The position numbers and the translations under genes were made by a program. From Caryophanales bacterium (GTDB taxonomy: Bacteria > Bacillota > Bacilli > Bacillales > Bacillaceae_J): DNA of 64,000 bases. The stretch covers positions 62,001 to 126,000 of the forward strand of contig DULJ01000048.1 of assembly GCA_012840465.1 (NCBI GenBank), written 5' to 3'. Below the pieces are notes generated by a model. The model did not search any database. It had not been told where the DNA came from and saw only the letters and a program-made list of their open reading frames with translations. Below are positions 52,587-60,619 of this stretch, one piece after another. How positions within the stretch are numbered: position 1 is the stretch's first letter; each line of letters starts with the position of its first letter.

Positions 52587-53585
52587 GTGAATTGGACTCA
52601 ATTGGCTGAACGAGTTATTAAAGGGGAAGAAATTTCTGATCAGGAGGCACTTTCAGTATTAGAATGCCCTGACGAGGACTTATTACGCTTGCTTCATGGA
52701 TCATTTCAAGTTCGAAAGCATTTCTTCGGAACAAAGGTAAAATTAAACATGATTATGAACGCGAAATCAGGAAACTGTTCTGAAAACTGCGGGTATTGCT
52801 CTCAATCCTCTGTTGCTAACGCACCAATTGAAAAATACTATATGTTAGATAGGGAATCATTATTAAAAGGTGCTGACCAAGCTAATAAATTAAATGTGGG
52901 TACATATTGTATCGTTGCAAGTGGCCGTGGGCCAAGTGACCGAGAGGTAGATACTGTTGTTGAAACCGTTAAAGAAATTAAAGAGAATTACAATCTAAAA
53001 GTTTGTGCGTGCCTTGGTATTTTAAAGCCTGAACAAGCTAAAAGATTGAAAGATGCTGGTGTTGACAGATATAATCACAACCTCAATACATCAAAAGAAC
53101 ACCATGAATCCATTACTACTTCTCATACTTTTGATGATCGAGTTAACACAGTAAATACGATCAAAGAAGCCGGCATTTCACCATGCTCCGGTGTAATCGT
53201 GGGAATGCGAGAAACTAAAAACGATGTAATCAGTATGGCACGAAATGCAAAAGCTATTGGTGCTGATTCTATTCCCGTTAACTTCCTCCATGCCATTGAT
53301 GGAACTCCATTAGAAGGAACTAAGGATTTGAATCCTAGATATTGTTTAAAGGTTTTAGCATTGTTCAGATTCATTAATCCTGATAAAGAAATTCGAATTT
53401 CAGGTGGCAGAGAAGTAAATCTACGAAGCTTGCAGCCTCTAGGACTTTATGCAGCCAATTCTATTTTTGTTGGAGACTATTTAACTACACAGGGCGCTGA
53501 AAGTACAGCTGACCATCAAATGCTAATTGATTTAGGTTTTGAGATCGATCTCATAAGAAAACCTGTTGAAGCTGGTTTGGAATAA
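52587..53585 (+). CDS. bioB: biotin synthase
   Basis: A 332-residue radical SAM enzyme. The 4Fe-4S motif is CSENCGYCSQSS (C-x3-C-x2-C); NHNLNTSKEHHES, CSGVIVGMRET and [11 protein letters not shown], with the conserved Arg near the 2Fe-2S site, are all present. It inserts sulfur into dethiobiotin. GTG 52587 follows AAGAGGAGGA. It is divergent from bioYDA and has its own BirA box and terminator. A decayed second bioB lies at 59002-59268. Confidence 0.96.
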   Translation: MNWTQLAERVIKGEEISDQEALSVLECPDEDLLRLLHGSFQVRKHFFGTKVKLNMIMNAKSGNCSENCGYCSQSSVANAPIEKYYMLDRESLLKGADQANKLNVGTYCIVASGRGPSDREVDTVVETVKEIKENYNLKVCACLGILKPEQAKRLKDAGVDRYNHNLNTSKEHHESITTSHTFDDRVNTVNTIKEAGISPCSGVIVGMRETKNDVISMARNAKAIGADSIPVNFLHAIDGTPLEGTKDLNPRYCLKVLALFRFINPDKEIRISGGREVNLRSLQPLGLYAANSIFVGDYLTTQGAESTADHQMLIDLGFEIDLIRKPVEAGLE

Positions 53586-53599
53586 CCTTCTAGGTAAAA

Positions 53600-53630
53600 A
53601 AAGCAAGGAAACCAACCACTTCCTTGCTTT
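53600..53630. terminator. bidirectional terminator between bioB and the ABC permease gene
   Basis: AAAGCAAGGAA (53600-53610) and TTCCTTGCTTT (53620-53630), perfect 11-bp stem. It is followed by CACTCTTTTT on the plus strand and TTTTACC on the minus strand, between convergent genes. Confidence 0.88.
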
Positions 53631-53654
53631 CACTCTTTTTAAGTTCCAGTTCTC

Positions 53655-54419
53655 CTAATTATTAGCTCTCCCCCAGATTCGATTAATCCAGCTTTCAAAA
53701 AGCCCGACAATTTTATCAAGGAGTAAACCAACGATTCCGATTAATAAAATTCCGGTCATTACTAAATCAAGTCTCATTGAATTTCTTGCATCCACGATTA
53801 AATATCCTAGACCTGACTGAGCTCCAACCATTTCACCAGCAACAAGAAAAATCCAAGCTGTTCCTACTGCAATATGGAGACCATTTGCTATATAAGGAAA
53901 TGTAGCCGGAAAAATTACCTTGCGTAATAATTCAAGTTTCTTAACGCCGAAATTTTGAGAGACCTTCAAGTAAGTTTGATCAACCTTTTTCACACCGCTT
54001 ACTGTTGATAATAACACAGGAAAGAAGGCAGCAATAAAAATTATTACAATTGCTGGTATGTCCCCGATACCAAACCATAGGACAATAAAAGGTGACCACG
54101 CAATTGGAGAAATTGGACGTAAAACTTGAGCAATTGGGTCAATAACTCCCCATAATATCGGAATTCTTCCAAGAATAAGCCCCAAAATAACAGCAATTAA
54201 AACAGCCGAAAGGTACCCCACTAAAAATCGCATGATGCTAACTTGAATATTCGTAAACATTGTTCCATCCTGGATAAGTGACACCAATCCATCCCACACG
54301 TGTAATGGTGACGGAAAAAGAGCTGAATCGTACTTTCCAATAATAATAATCATTTGCCAAATAATTATTAAAATACTAAAACCGATGAATGCATTAATAA
54401 TAGTTTTAAGCTTTACCAT
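53655..54419 (-). CDS. ABC transporter permease, SsuC/TauC-like
   Basis: A 254-residue BPD-type permease with six helices. The EAA-type cytoplasmic loop is QNFGVKKLELLRKVIFPATFPYI and the GTAWIFLVAGEMVGAQSGLGYLI stretch is typical of SsuC/TauC/nitrate-type permeases (each given here in family terms; cores FGVKKLELLRKVIFPATF and AGEMVGAQSGLGYLI). It is the third gene of the transporter operon, 4 bases after the binding-protein gene. The substrate is probably a sulfonate, a thiamine precursor or a similar small molecule. Confidence 0.85.
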   Translation of the reverse strand: MVKLKTIINAFIGFSILIIIWQMIIIIGKYDSALFPSPLHVWDGLVSLIQDGTMFTNIQVSIMRFLVGYLSAVLIAVILGLILGRIPILWGVIDPIAQVLRPISPIAWSPFIVLWFGIGDIPAIVIIFIAAFFPVLLSTVSGVKKVDQTYLKVSQNFGVKKLELLRKVIFPATFPYIANGLHIAVGTAWIFLVAGEMVGAQSGLGYLIVDARNSMRLDLVMTGILLIGIVGLLLDKIVGLFESWINRIWGRANN

Positions 54420-54423
54420 TTTT

Positions 54424-55398
54424 TCACTTCGCTTTATCGATTAAAGAATTATTAACAAAGTCTGCAAACGTAGGAGGATTTTCCTGTAATCCCATCTCGA
54501 TAAGATTGTTTGTTAATTCTTTATAATCCTCTTCTTGAATTTTTAAATTATCATAATTAATCCATTTAAATGACAAATCCATAACATCTTTTTCTACTTT
54601 CATATATTTTAATGACATTTCCTGAGTACTTTGATCCTTGTGTTCCGCAGTATATCCAGCTTCTATATAATAATCAACAAATTCCTGGGCAATGGCATTT
54701 TCATTGTTTATAAAATCACCACGAAGCACTAATGCACAATCAATCGAATTTTTCCAAACCTGATTATCTTGGACTAAAACTTTTCCTTTGCTAATCGCTA
54801 CGGACACAGCACCGAATGGTTCAGCAACAACATATCCATCAATTCTTCCCTCAGATAGGGCTGCTGGCATTTCAGCTGGAGGAAGTTCAACCGGATTGAT
54901 CTCCTCATACTTTAGACCATTTTGTTTTAACATTTGGTAAAGCAATATATTATGAGTTGAGAATTTATGAGGAATCGCAAAATTTTTCCCTTTTAAGTCT
55001 TGCACACTAGTAATATTGTTTGCTGTAATAAGTACATTTCCATCTCGATGCCCAAGGGCAACGGCTTTCAAATCAATTCCTTGTTCTTTGGCCTTCATTG
55101 CCAAAGTCACAAGCATCGAGGCCCCATCAATACGACCAGTGTTTAGGGCATCAACTAATTCCATCCAAGAGCCAAATTTGATAAGCTCAAGATCAAAATT
55201 TTGATATTTTGCTTGTTCTTTTTCAATATACAGTGGCACAGCATGTGTAATAGGCAGGTAACCTATTTTTATTGTTCGTTTTTCGTTCGTTTTATTTCCT
55301 GAAGATTGTTCACTTCCTCTTGCCCCACAAGCAACAAGGGAAGTGATAAGTACCCCGACAAGTAGAAGCAGTTTGATAAATTTTAAGAGTTTGTTCAT
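54424..55398 (-). CDS. ABC substrate-binding lipoprotein, SsuA/THI5-like
   Basis: A 324-residue NMT1/SsuA-family binding protein with a lipoprotein signal (lipobox LVAC) and family elements IKIGYLPITHAVPLYIEK, SWMELVDALNTGRIDGASM and IDGYVVAEPFGAVS. Close families bind aliphatic sulfonates, taurine, nitrate or pyrimidine precursors. Its place between two bioB genes makes an organosulfur compound or a biotin-related molecule an attractive ligand, but that is inference. Confidence 0.85.
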   Translation of the reverse strand: MNKLLKFIKLLLLVGVLITSLVACGARGSEQSSGNKTNEKRTIKIGYLPITHAVPLYIEKEQAKYQNFDLELIKFGSWMELVDALNTGRIDGASMLVTLAMKAKEQGIDLKAVALGHRDGNVLITANNITSVQDLKGKNFAIPHKFSTHNILLYQMLKQNGLKYEEINPVELPPAEMPAALSEGRIDGYVVAEPFGAVSVAISKGKVLVQDNQVWKNSIDCALVLRGDFINNENAIAQEFVDYYIEAGYTAEHKDQSTQEMSLKYMKVEKDVMDLSFKWINYDNLKIQEEDYKELTNNLIEMGLQENPPTFADFVNNSLIDKAK

Positions 55399-55442
55399 TG
55401 GTAATCTCCTTTTCTATTAATCCCTATTAAATAATTTAATAA

Positions 55443-56234
55443 TTAGATATTAAATTCAAGCGGCGGTTCCGGTCGACCGAAATGGAATTCATTGAAAATA
55501 ATATTCCGATAATGCTGAAAATCACTATTGCTGCGATCACGCGGCTTTGATAGTGAAATTTTAATTTCTTTATGTATGCACCCTGGGTTAGGACGCATAA
55601 CAAAAATACGATCAGACAAATATACTGCTTCATCAATATCATGTGTGACAAGGATCATCGTCGATTTTTCACAAGACTGGATACGTAGAAGTTCATTTTG
55701 CAGATAATAACGATTAAAAGTATCCAGTGCAGCAAATGGTTCATCTAGCAATATTAATTCAGGTTGTACGGCTAACGCTCTAGCAATCCCAACTCTTTGC
55801 TGCATTCCCCCGGATAGTTCATGTGGAAACAGCCCTTCCTTCCCTTTTAACCCTACTAAATCAAGATAATGCAGTGCCTTTTCAATTCGTTCTGAAGATG
55901 TTAGTTCTGAACCTTCTAGGCCAAACTCAATATTTTTCAGTACTGAACGCCAAGGAAGTAAACCATAGTTCTGAAATAGCATAATACATTTCCGATTGGG
56001 TTGCGTCACTAATTCTCCATCAAGAAAAACCTGACCATTACTTGTTTTTTCAAAACCACCAATGATATTTAATAAGGTGCTTTTGCCACAACCACTTTCA
56101 CCTAAAATTGAAATAATTTCACCTTTTTGAACATTCAGTGAGATATTTTCTAATACTTTGTTTTCCTGCTTATTTTTTTGAAAACTTTTGTCAACATTTT
56201 GTATACTAATCATTAATGGTTGCTGCAATTCCAA
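55443..56234 (-). CDS. ABC transporter ATPase, SsuB/TauB-like
   Basis: A 263-residue ATPase with Walker [11 protein letters not shown]-loop [13 protein letters not shown], signature LSGGMQQR, Walker [13 protein letters not shown] and the switch His in [12 protein letters not shown] 56234, 6 bases after AGAGGTGA, is preferred to an earlier in-frame start. It is the first gene of the three-gene transporter operon. Confidence 0.9.
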   Translation of the reverse strand: MELQQPLMISIQNVDKSFQKNKQENKVLENISLNVQKGEIISILGESGCGKSTLLNIIGGFEKTSNGQVFLDGELVTQPNRKCIMLFQNYGLLPWRSVLKNIEFGLEGSELTSSERIEKALHYLDLVGLKGKEGLFPHELSGGMQQRVGIARALAVQPELILLDEPFAALDTFNRYYLQNELLRIQSCEKSTMILVTHDIDEAVYLSDRIFVMRPNPGCIHKEIKISLSKPRDRSNSDFQHYRNIIFNEFHFGRPEPPLEFNI

Positions 56235-56389
56235 CCTGTTCACCTCTCTCACAATCAACTATCTAATATTAATTTTTCCATTCAATTAATTCATATAGAA
56301 TTACTTAGTTTTAATTGTTGAAAGTAATCTTATTACACTTTGTTAAAATTTTCAATAATAATATATAAAATACTTTAAAAGTTGTTTTT

Positions 56390-56445
56390 TATTAGAAAGA
56401 CACGACTTCCGCCCATAATGGCGGAAGTCGATGTCCTTTCTTATA
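56390..56445. repeat. dispersed hairpin repeat, copy B
   Basis: Perfect 11-bp stem CGACTTCCGCC (56403-56413)/GGCGGAAGTCG (56420-56430) around loop CATAAT. Left flank TTATTAGAAAGACA and right flank ATGTCCTTTCTTATA match copy A at 11486-11542, while about five stem positions differ and are all compensated. Confidence 0.8.
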
Positions 56446-56480
56446 CTGATATCCTTTAAAATTTTATACTTATCAGTATA

Positions 56481-56512
56481 AAAAAACTAACCATCCACGA
56501 AAAGATGATTAG
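56481..56512 (-). terminator. terminator of the HxlR gene
   Basis: CTAACCATC (56487-56495) pairs with GATGATTAG (56504-56512), one G-U pair. On the minus strand it follows the HxlR stop by about 20 bases and ends in seven T. Confidence 0.8.
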
Positions 56513-56534
56513 CTCTGTTTAACCACTATTTTGT

Positions 56535-56972
56535 TTATTGATGTAAATTTTCAACAGCGATCACTTTAAGATTTTCAACAAGTTCTCCTGTTTTTTTAGT
56601 GTAATAAGCAATGGCGACTTCTTCCCCACTATCTGCATCAATCAGTTTTTTATAGCACTTTTGCAAATAATTGCTTCCCCAAATAATAAGGGCATTAAAT
56701 ACATGCTCAAGCTCTTCCCCACTTTTAGTTAATCTATAAGAATAGCGTGGTGGGTGCTCTGAATACAGTTCCGGCTTTATAAGACCCTCTTCTTCTAAAT
56801 ATTTCAGCCGATCAGATAAAAGATTAGAAGATATACCATTAAGGGATTTTTTAATTTCATTAAACAATGTCTTGCCCGTTAATATTTCGTGAACGATTAG
56901 TAGCGTCCAACGGTCCCCAATAATATTTAGTGATTGGGCGATATTACATGGAATATCGTATCTAGATTTCAT
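56535..56972 (-). CDS. HxlR family regulator
   Basis: A 145-residue winged-helix regulator: CNIAQSLNIIGDRWTLLIVHEILTG at the N-terminus (core LNIIGDRWTLLIVHEIL), FNEIKKSLNGISSNLLSDRLKYLEEEGLI (core ISSNLLSDRLKYLEEEGLI) and RYSYRLTKSGEEL. The HxlR start CPV-type cysteine is replaced by PCNIAQ, which still has one Cys that could sense thiols or electrophiles. It is divergent from the DUF4242 gene. Inverted repeats at 57064 and 57788 are candidate operators. Confidence 0.88.
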   Translation of the reverse strand: MKSRYDIPCNIAQSLNIIGDRWTLLIVHEILTGKTLFNEIKKSLNGISSNLLSDRLKYLEEEGLIKPELYSEHPPRYSYRLTKSGEELEHVFNALIIWGSNYLQKCYKKLIDADSGEEVAIAYYTKKTGELVENLKVIAVENLHQ

Positions 56973-57063
56973 AATATACCCCCTCCAGTTAAAATAATTT
57001 TACCATAGAAAAAATAAAAAAGTTGGTTGATTTTTTTAATTAGGTATAATAATATAACCTATA

Positions 57064-57080
57064 AACAATTCATAATTGTT
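57064..57080. promoter_or_regulatory. inverted repeat in the HxlR-DUF4242 intergenic region
   Basis: AACAATT-CAT-AATTGTT, perfect 7-bp arms, 32 bases upstream of the DUF4242 start. A looser TAGGT/ACCTA pair lies just before it (about 57043-57063). Candidate HxlR operator. Confidence 0.4.
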
Positions 57081-57111
57081 AATTAATAGGATTAAAAGTG
57101 AGGTATTTAAT

Positions 57112-57648
57112 ATGGGACTTTATTTAATTGAATCATCGTTACAGGGAATCGTTTCTACAAAAAAAGAATTGAATCAAAAAGCCAGTGACCTTCAAGTAGC
57201 ACTTACTGAAACTAATTCAGCATTAATTGAGCTTCAAGTTTCAAAAGATTTTTCACGTTCATTTTTTATTATTGAAGCTGAAGACCGGAATGAGGCAACT
57301 AACACATTAAGAAACGCTGACATTCCAGTCCAACTGATTAAAGAGGTTCGCCTTGTTGGGAAAGACCTAGAAGATGTAAAGAAAGATAAAGATGTGGTCA
57401 ATTACTTGGTTGAATGGAATATTCCTGAAAATATCACAATGGAGCAGTACTTAGAAAGAAAGAAGAAAAACTCAGTTCACTATCAAGAGGTTCCAGAGGT
57501 AGCTTTTTCAAGAACGTATGTGTGTGAGGATATGACGAAATGCTTGTGCTTCTATGATGCACCGGATGTTGCAGCTGTAAAACGAGCACGGGAAGCTGTA
57601 CAAACACCGATTGATTCGATTACAGAAATTTTGACTGAAAATAATTAA
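57112..57648 (+). CDS. DUF4242-type protein
   Basis: A 178-residue protein. Its C-terminal half carries a DUF4242-like block: FSRTYVCEDMTKCLCFYDAP and DVAAVKRAREAVQTPIDSI, as in small nickel-binding SCO4226-like proteins. The N-terminal half has a similar ferredoxin-like pattern (LIESSLQGIVSTKKEL; SRSFFIIEAEDRNEA), so it may be a tandem pair of the same fold. ATG 57112 with GTGAGGT upstream is used. It is divergent from the HxlR gene and followed by a terminator. Role unknown. Confidence 0.7.
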   Translation: MGLYLIESSLQGIVSTKKELNQKASDLQVALTETNSALIELQVSKDFSRSFFIIEAEDRNEATNTLRNADIPVQLIKEVRLVGKDLEDVKKDKDVVNYLVEWNIPENITMEQYLERKKKNSVHYQEVPEVAFSRTYVCEDMTKCLCFYDAPDVAAVKRAREAVQTPIDSITEILTENN

Positions 57649-57673
57649 TCTTAAAGCTTACGTACCTTTGATT

Positions 57674-57714
57674 GAGGCTTTTAAATCAAAAATGGTTAAA
57701 AGCCTCTCTTTCCT
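57674..57714 (+). terminator. terminator of the DUF4242 gene
   Basis: GAGGCTTTTAA (57674-57684) and TTAAAAGCCTC (57696-57706), a perfect 11-bp stem, then TCTTTCC. Confidence 0.82.
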
Positions 57715-57787
57715 CGGTCTGTAATTTATGTTGAATAATCAAAACACTTTATTGCCTTTTTACATAAAGTGCATTATTATTATCCTT

Positions 57788-57806
57788 AAACCAACTAAGT
57801 TGGTTT
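57788..57806. promoter_or_regulatory. inverted repeat upstream of the acyl-CoA-dehydrogenase-like gene
   Basis: AAACCAACT-A-AGTTGGTTT, perfect 9-bp arms, about 100 bases upstream of the start at 57905. The half-site AGTTGGTT also occurs once near 57031 in the HxlR-DUF4242 intergenic region, which hints at a shared regulator. Confidence 0.45.
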
Positions 57807-57904
57807 GAAAACTAAGGTTAAATTCAGTATGAAACGTAACAATCTTTCCTTTTTGTTATCCATATTCTTTTTAATAATTTACTAGAATTATAGGTGGGTT
57901 CATA

Positions 57905-58969
57905 ATGAATAATTTTGCATTAAAACAATCTAAAATACTTAAAGTTTTAATTGAACAGGATTTAAAGCCCTATGTGAAAAAGATTGATGTCGAAGCATTT
58001 TATGCTGAAAACTTTTTGAAAAGATTAGGTGAGGCTGGTCTGTTTACTTCTGTCAATAAATCTCAGAAGGAATTAATATTAGATGATATGCATTTAGTCG
58101 AAGAAACTGCAAAAACTTGTATGACTACCGCCTTTTGTCTATGGTGCCACCTTGCTGCTTTAACATACGTTCGAAATACAAGTAATGAGGTATTACATCA
58201 AAAGTTTTTACCACTACTGGAGAATGGAGAGATTTTAGCTGCAACCGGTTTATCAAACCCCATGAAATATTATGCGGGCCTAGAGGACCTACATTTAAGT
58301 GCGAAACCAACAGAAGGGGGTTATTTCCTCTCCGGTGTATTACCGGCAGTATCAAATCTTGGTAAAAATCATTGGTTTGGTGTTATCGCAGCTGTTAATG
58401 AAAACAAGCGTGTAATGTGCTTCGTACCTTGTCAAATAGAAGGTTTGAAAATGAAGGGCAAGGTGGAATTCTTTGGTGTCAACGGAAGTGCAACATATTC
58501 CTGCCAGTTTAGCAATGTATTTATTCCAAAGGAATGGGTGTTATCAGAGGATGCAGATGAGTTTGTAAAGGTAATCCGCTCTGCCTTCGTTCTATACCAA
58601 CTCCCGCTTGGAGTAGGTGTAACAAAAGAATCAATTTCTTCAATTGATCATGTTGAGCAAAAGCAAAATGGCTGTAATCGCTATTTGAAAAAACAAGCAT
58701 ATCACATTCATGATGAAGTTCAACAAATTCAAAAGAAGATTGAAGTTTTATTTGAAGAAGATCTGTTTAATTGGACGGAAATAGCCAAACTACGCCTTGA
58801 AATAGCTTATTTAACTCTTGATGCTGTTCAAGCTAATATGCTGCACTGTGGTAGTTCAGGCTATTTAAATGAATGTGCATCTTCCCGTAGGCTTCGTGAA
58901 GCATATTTTTTTGCTAACTTAACGCCAACGGTAAAACATTTGGAAAAAATTCTGAACTGTGGTTCATAA
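57905..58969 (+). CDS. acyl-CoA-dehydrogenase-fold flavoprotein
   Basis: A 354-residue protein with the acyl-CoA dehydrogenase fold (helical N-terminus; TTAFCLWCHLAALTYV; ILAATGLSNPMKYYAGL; central beta domain with GGYFLSGVLPAVSN; C-terminal helices). The usual catalytic Glu region (YEGT) of true dehydrogenases is absent; the C-terminus reads SSGYLNECASSRRLREAYF and SPT-like TPTVKHLEKIL. That pattern occurs in SfnB/DszC-like flavin enzymes and uncharacterised members of this fold. It stands directly before a decayed bioB and after an SsuABC-like transporter, which suggests sulfur or biotin metabolism. Function is not settled. Confidence 0.72.
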   Translation: MNNFALKQSKILKVLIEQDLKPYVKKIDVEAFYAENFLKRLGEAGLFTSVNKSQKELILDDMHLVEETAKTCMTTAFCLWCHLAALTYVRNTSNEVLHQKFLPLLENGEILAATGLSNPMKYYAGLEDLHLSAKPTEGGYFLSGVLPAVSNLGKNHWFGVIAAVNENKRVMCFVPCQIEGLKMKGKVEFFGVNGSATYSCQFSNVFIPKEWVLSEDADEFVKVIRSAFVLYQLPLGVGVTKESISSIDHVEQKQNGCNRYLKKQAYHIHDEVQQIQKKIEVLFEEDLFNWTEIAKLRLEIAYLTLDAVQANMLHCGSSGYLNECASSRRLREAYFFANLTPTVKHLEKILNCGS

Positions 58970-59001
58970 GCAGTATCCACGGAATTTTTTATAGTATCGA
59001 G

Positions 59002-59268
59002 GTGCCTTGTCATTTTAAAACACGAACAAGCTAAAAGAATGACGGGTGCAAGAGAACCCGTGAATCCGTTACAACCTCACATACCTTTGATTCAGGCGGT
59101 AGAGAAGTAAACTTACAAAGCTTACAACCCTTACGATTAAATTCGGCAAATTCTATTTTGGTTGGAGATTATTTAACAACCAGAGACAATGAAAGCACAG
59201 CGGACCATCAGATGCTTATTGATTTGGAATTTGAGATTAATATACTAGTTGAGGCTGGAAGAGAATAA
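59002..59268 (+). pseudogene. bioB: decayed second bioB (biotin synthase) copy
   Basis: DNA from GTGCCTTGTCATTTTAAAA to the TAA at 59266-59268 follows the intact bioB from about 53009 to its end. There is a gap of roughly 25 bases early on, then one of roughly 260 bases: the sequence jumps from the TCACATACCTTTGAT part to the GGCGGTAGAGAAGTAAAC part. Recognisable late segments are [25 protein letters not shown] and [12 protein letters not shown]. The radical SAM cysteines and the whole first third are gone, so it cannot be functional. It lies just after the acyl-CoA-dehydrogenase-like gene and keeps a strong terminator. Confidence 0.92.
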
Positions 59269-59304
59269 GATTCCATACGACCTCAAACGAACAATGTCAA
59301 AGCA

Positions 59305-59343
59305 AAAGGATTGATCTCTGTACAATTCAGAGATCAATCTTTT
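59305..59343. terminator. bidirectional terminator between the bioB remnant and the thiolase gene
   Basis: AAAGGATTGATCTCTG (59305-59320) pairs with CAGAGATCAATCTTTT (59328-59343) with one mismatch. It serves the remnant's former operon on one side and the convergent thiolase operon on the other. Confidence 0.9.
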
Positions 59344-59413
59344 ATAATTGTAATATGATTCTCACCGAGAAAATATGTGGTCCGTTGCTAAATGCCCGGT
59401 AAACCTAGTGGTA

Positions 59414-60598
59414 TTAAACGGCTTCAATAATCATCGCTATTCCTTGACCGCCACCAATACATAAAGAGGCAACTCCGTACTTTTTCTTTTGGTTAATTAA
59501 ATCAATAGCTAAAGAATTTAGTATTCTAGCACCAGAAGCACCAACGGGGTGTCCGTAAGCAATTGCTCCACCGTTAATATTTACTCTTTCACGGTCTAAA
59601 CCTAACTCTTTTTCTACAGCTAAGTATTGAGCAGCAAATGCTTCATTAATTTCAAATAGGTCAATATCGTCAATTGTCAATTTTGCTCTTTCCAAAGCCT
59701 GTTTTATGGCCGGAACGGGACCAATTCCCATATATCCCGGATCAACACCAGCTAATCCCCAGGAAACAATTTTAGCTACTGGCTTAACCATGGGATTTTG
59801 ATTGATAAATGATTCGCTAGCAAGTACAATTGCCCCCGCACCATCATTTATGCCACTTGCATTTCCGGCAGTAACTGTTCCATTTTGTTTAAAGGCAGGC
59901 TTAAGGTTTGAAAAATCTTCGATGGTTGAATTTGTGCGAATATGTTCATCGTTTTCAATGGAAAGTTCTTTGCTTTTTTTCTTTTTTATTAATACAGGAA
60001 CAATTTCTTGTTTAAGTCTCCCGCTTTCTTTAGCGAGTAATGCTCTTTGCTGTGAATGTAACGCAAACTCATCTTGCTCTTGTCTTGTGATTTCATATTT
60101 TTCTGATAAATTTTCTGCTGTTACACCCATACCACTACCGATATATTCGTCAGTTAATGTTGCCCAAAGCATATCATCGATTTGTGGACTTTTTAATCCA
60201 GTCCCAAATCGTGTATCTCTCAATACATGTGGTGATTGACTCATATTTTCTGTACCTACAGCCAACCCTACAGATGATTCTCCTAACTTAATAGACTGCG
60301 CTGCCGAAATTACAGCTTGTAGTCCTGACCCACATAAGCGATTTAACGTTAAGGCTGGGCTTTCAATAGGTACTCCAGTATTTAGGGCAATATGCCTAGC
60401 AATATAGGAAGAATTTTTAGCTGTATGGATTACATTTCCTACTACAACATTATCAACTAATTCTGCTGTTAGATTACTATTTTCTAACGCAGCTTTACTA
60501 GCAATAACTCCCAACTCTGTTGCAGAAACATCTTTTAAACTTCCTCCAAATTTACCAAAAGGAGTTCGCGCCCCACCAATAATATAAACATTCTTCAT
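59414..60598 (-). CDS. thiolase (acetyl-CoA acyltransferase), second copy
   Basis: A 394-residue thiolase: nucleophilic Cys in NRLCGSGLQAV, NEAFAAQYL, GGAIAYGHPVGASGARIL and CIGGGQG. It is the last gene of a four-gene operon with 3-hydroxyacyl-CoA dehydrogenase, an SDR and an acyl-CoA ligase, which suggests chain-shortening of a specific acid rather than acetoacetyl-CoA synthesis. ATG 60598 follows GGGGG. Confidence 0.9.
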   Translation of the reverse strand: MKNVYIIGGARTPFGKFGGSLKDVSATELGVIASKAALENSNLTAELVDNVVVGNVIHTAKNSSYIARHIALNTGVPIESPALTLNRLCGSGLQAVISAAQSIKLGESSVGLAVGTENMSQSPHVLRDTRFGTGLKSPQIDDMLWATLTDEYIGSGMGVTAENLSEKYEITRQEQDEFALHSQQRALLAKESGRLKQEIVPVLIKKKKSKELSIENDEHIRTNSTIEDFSNLKPAFKQNGTVTAGNASGINDGAGAIVLASESFINQNPMVKPVAKIVSWGLAGVDPGYMGIGPVPAIKQALERAKLTIDDIDLFEINEAFAAQYLAVEKELGLDRERVNINGGAIAYGHPVGASGARILNSLAIDLINQKKKYGVASLCIGGGQGIAMIIEAV

Positions 60599-60619
60599 TA
60601 TTATTCCCCCTATTTTTAT

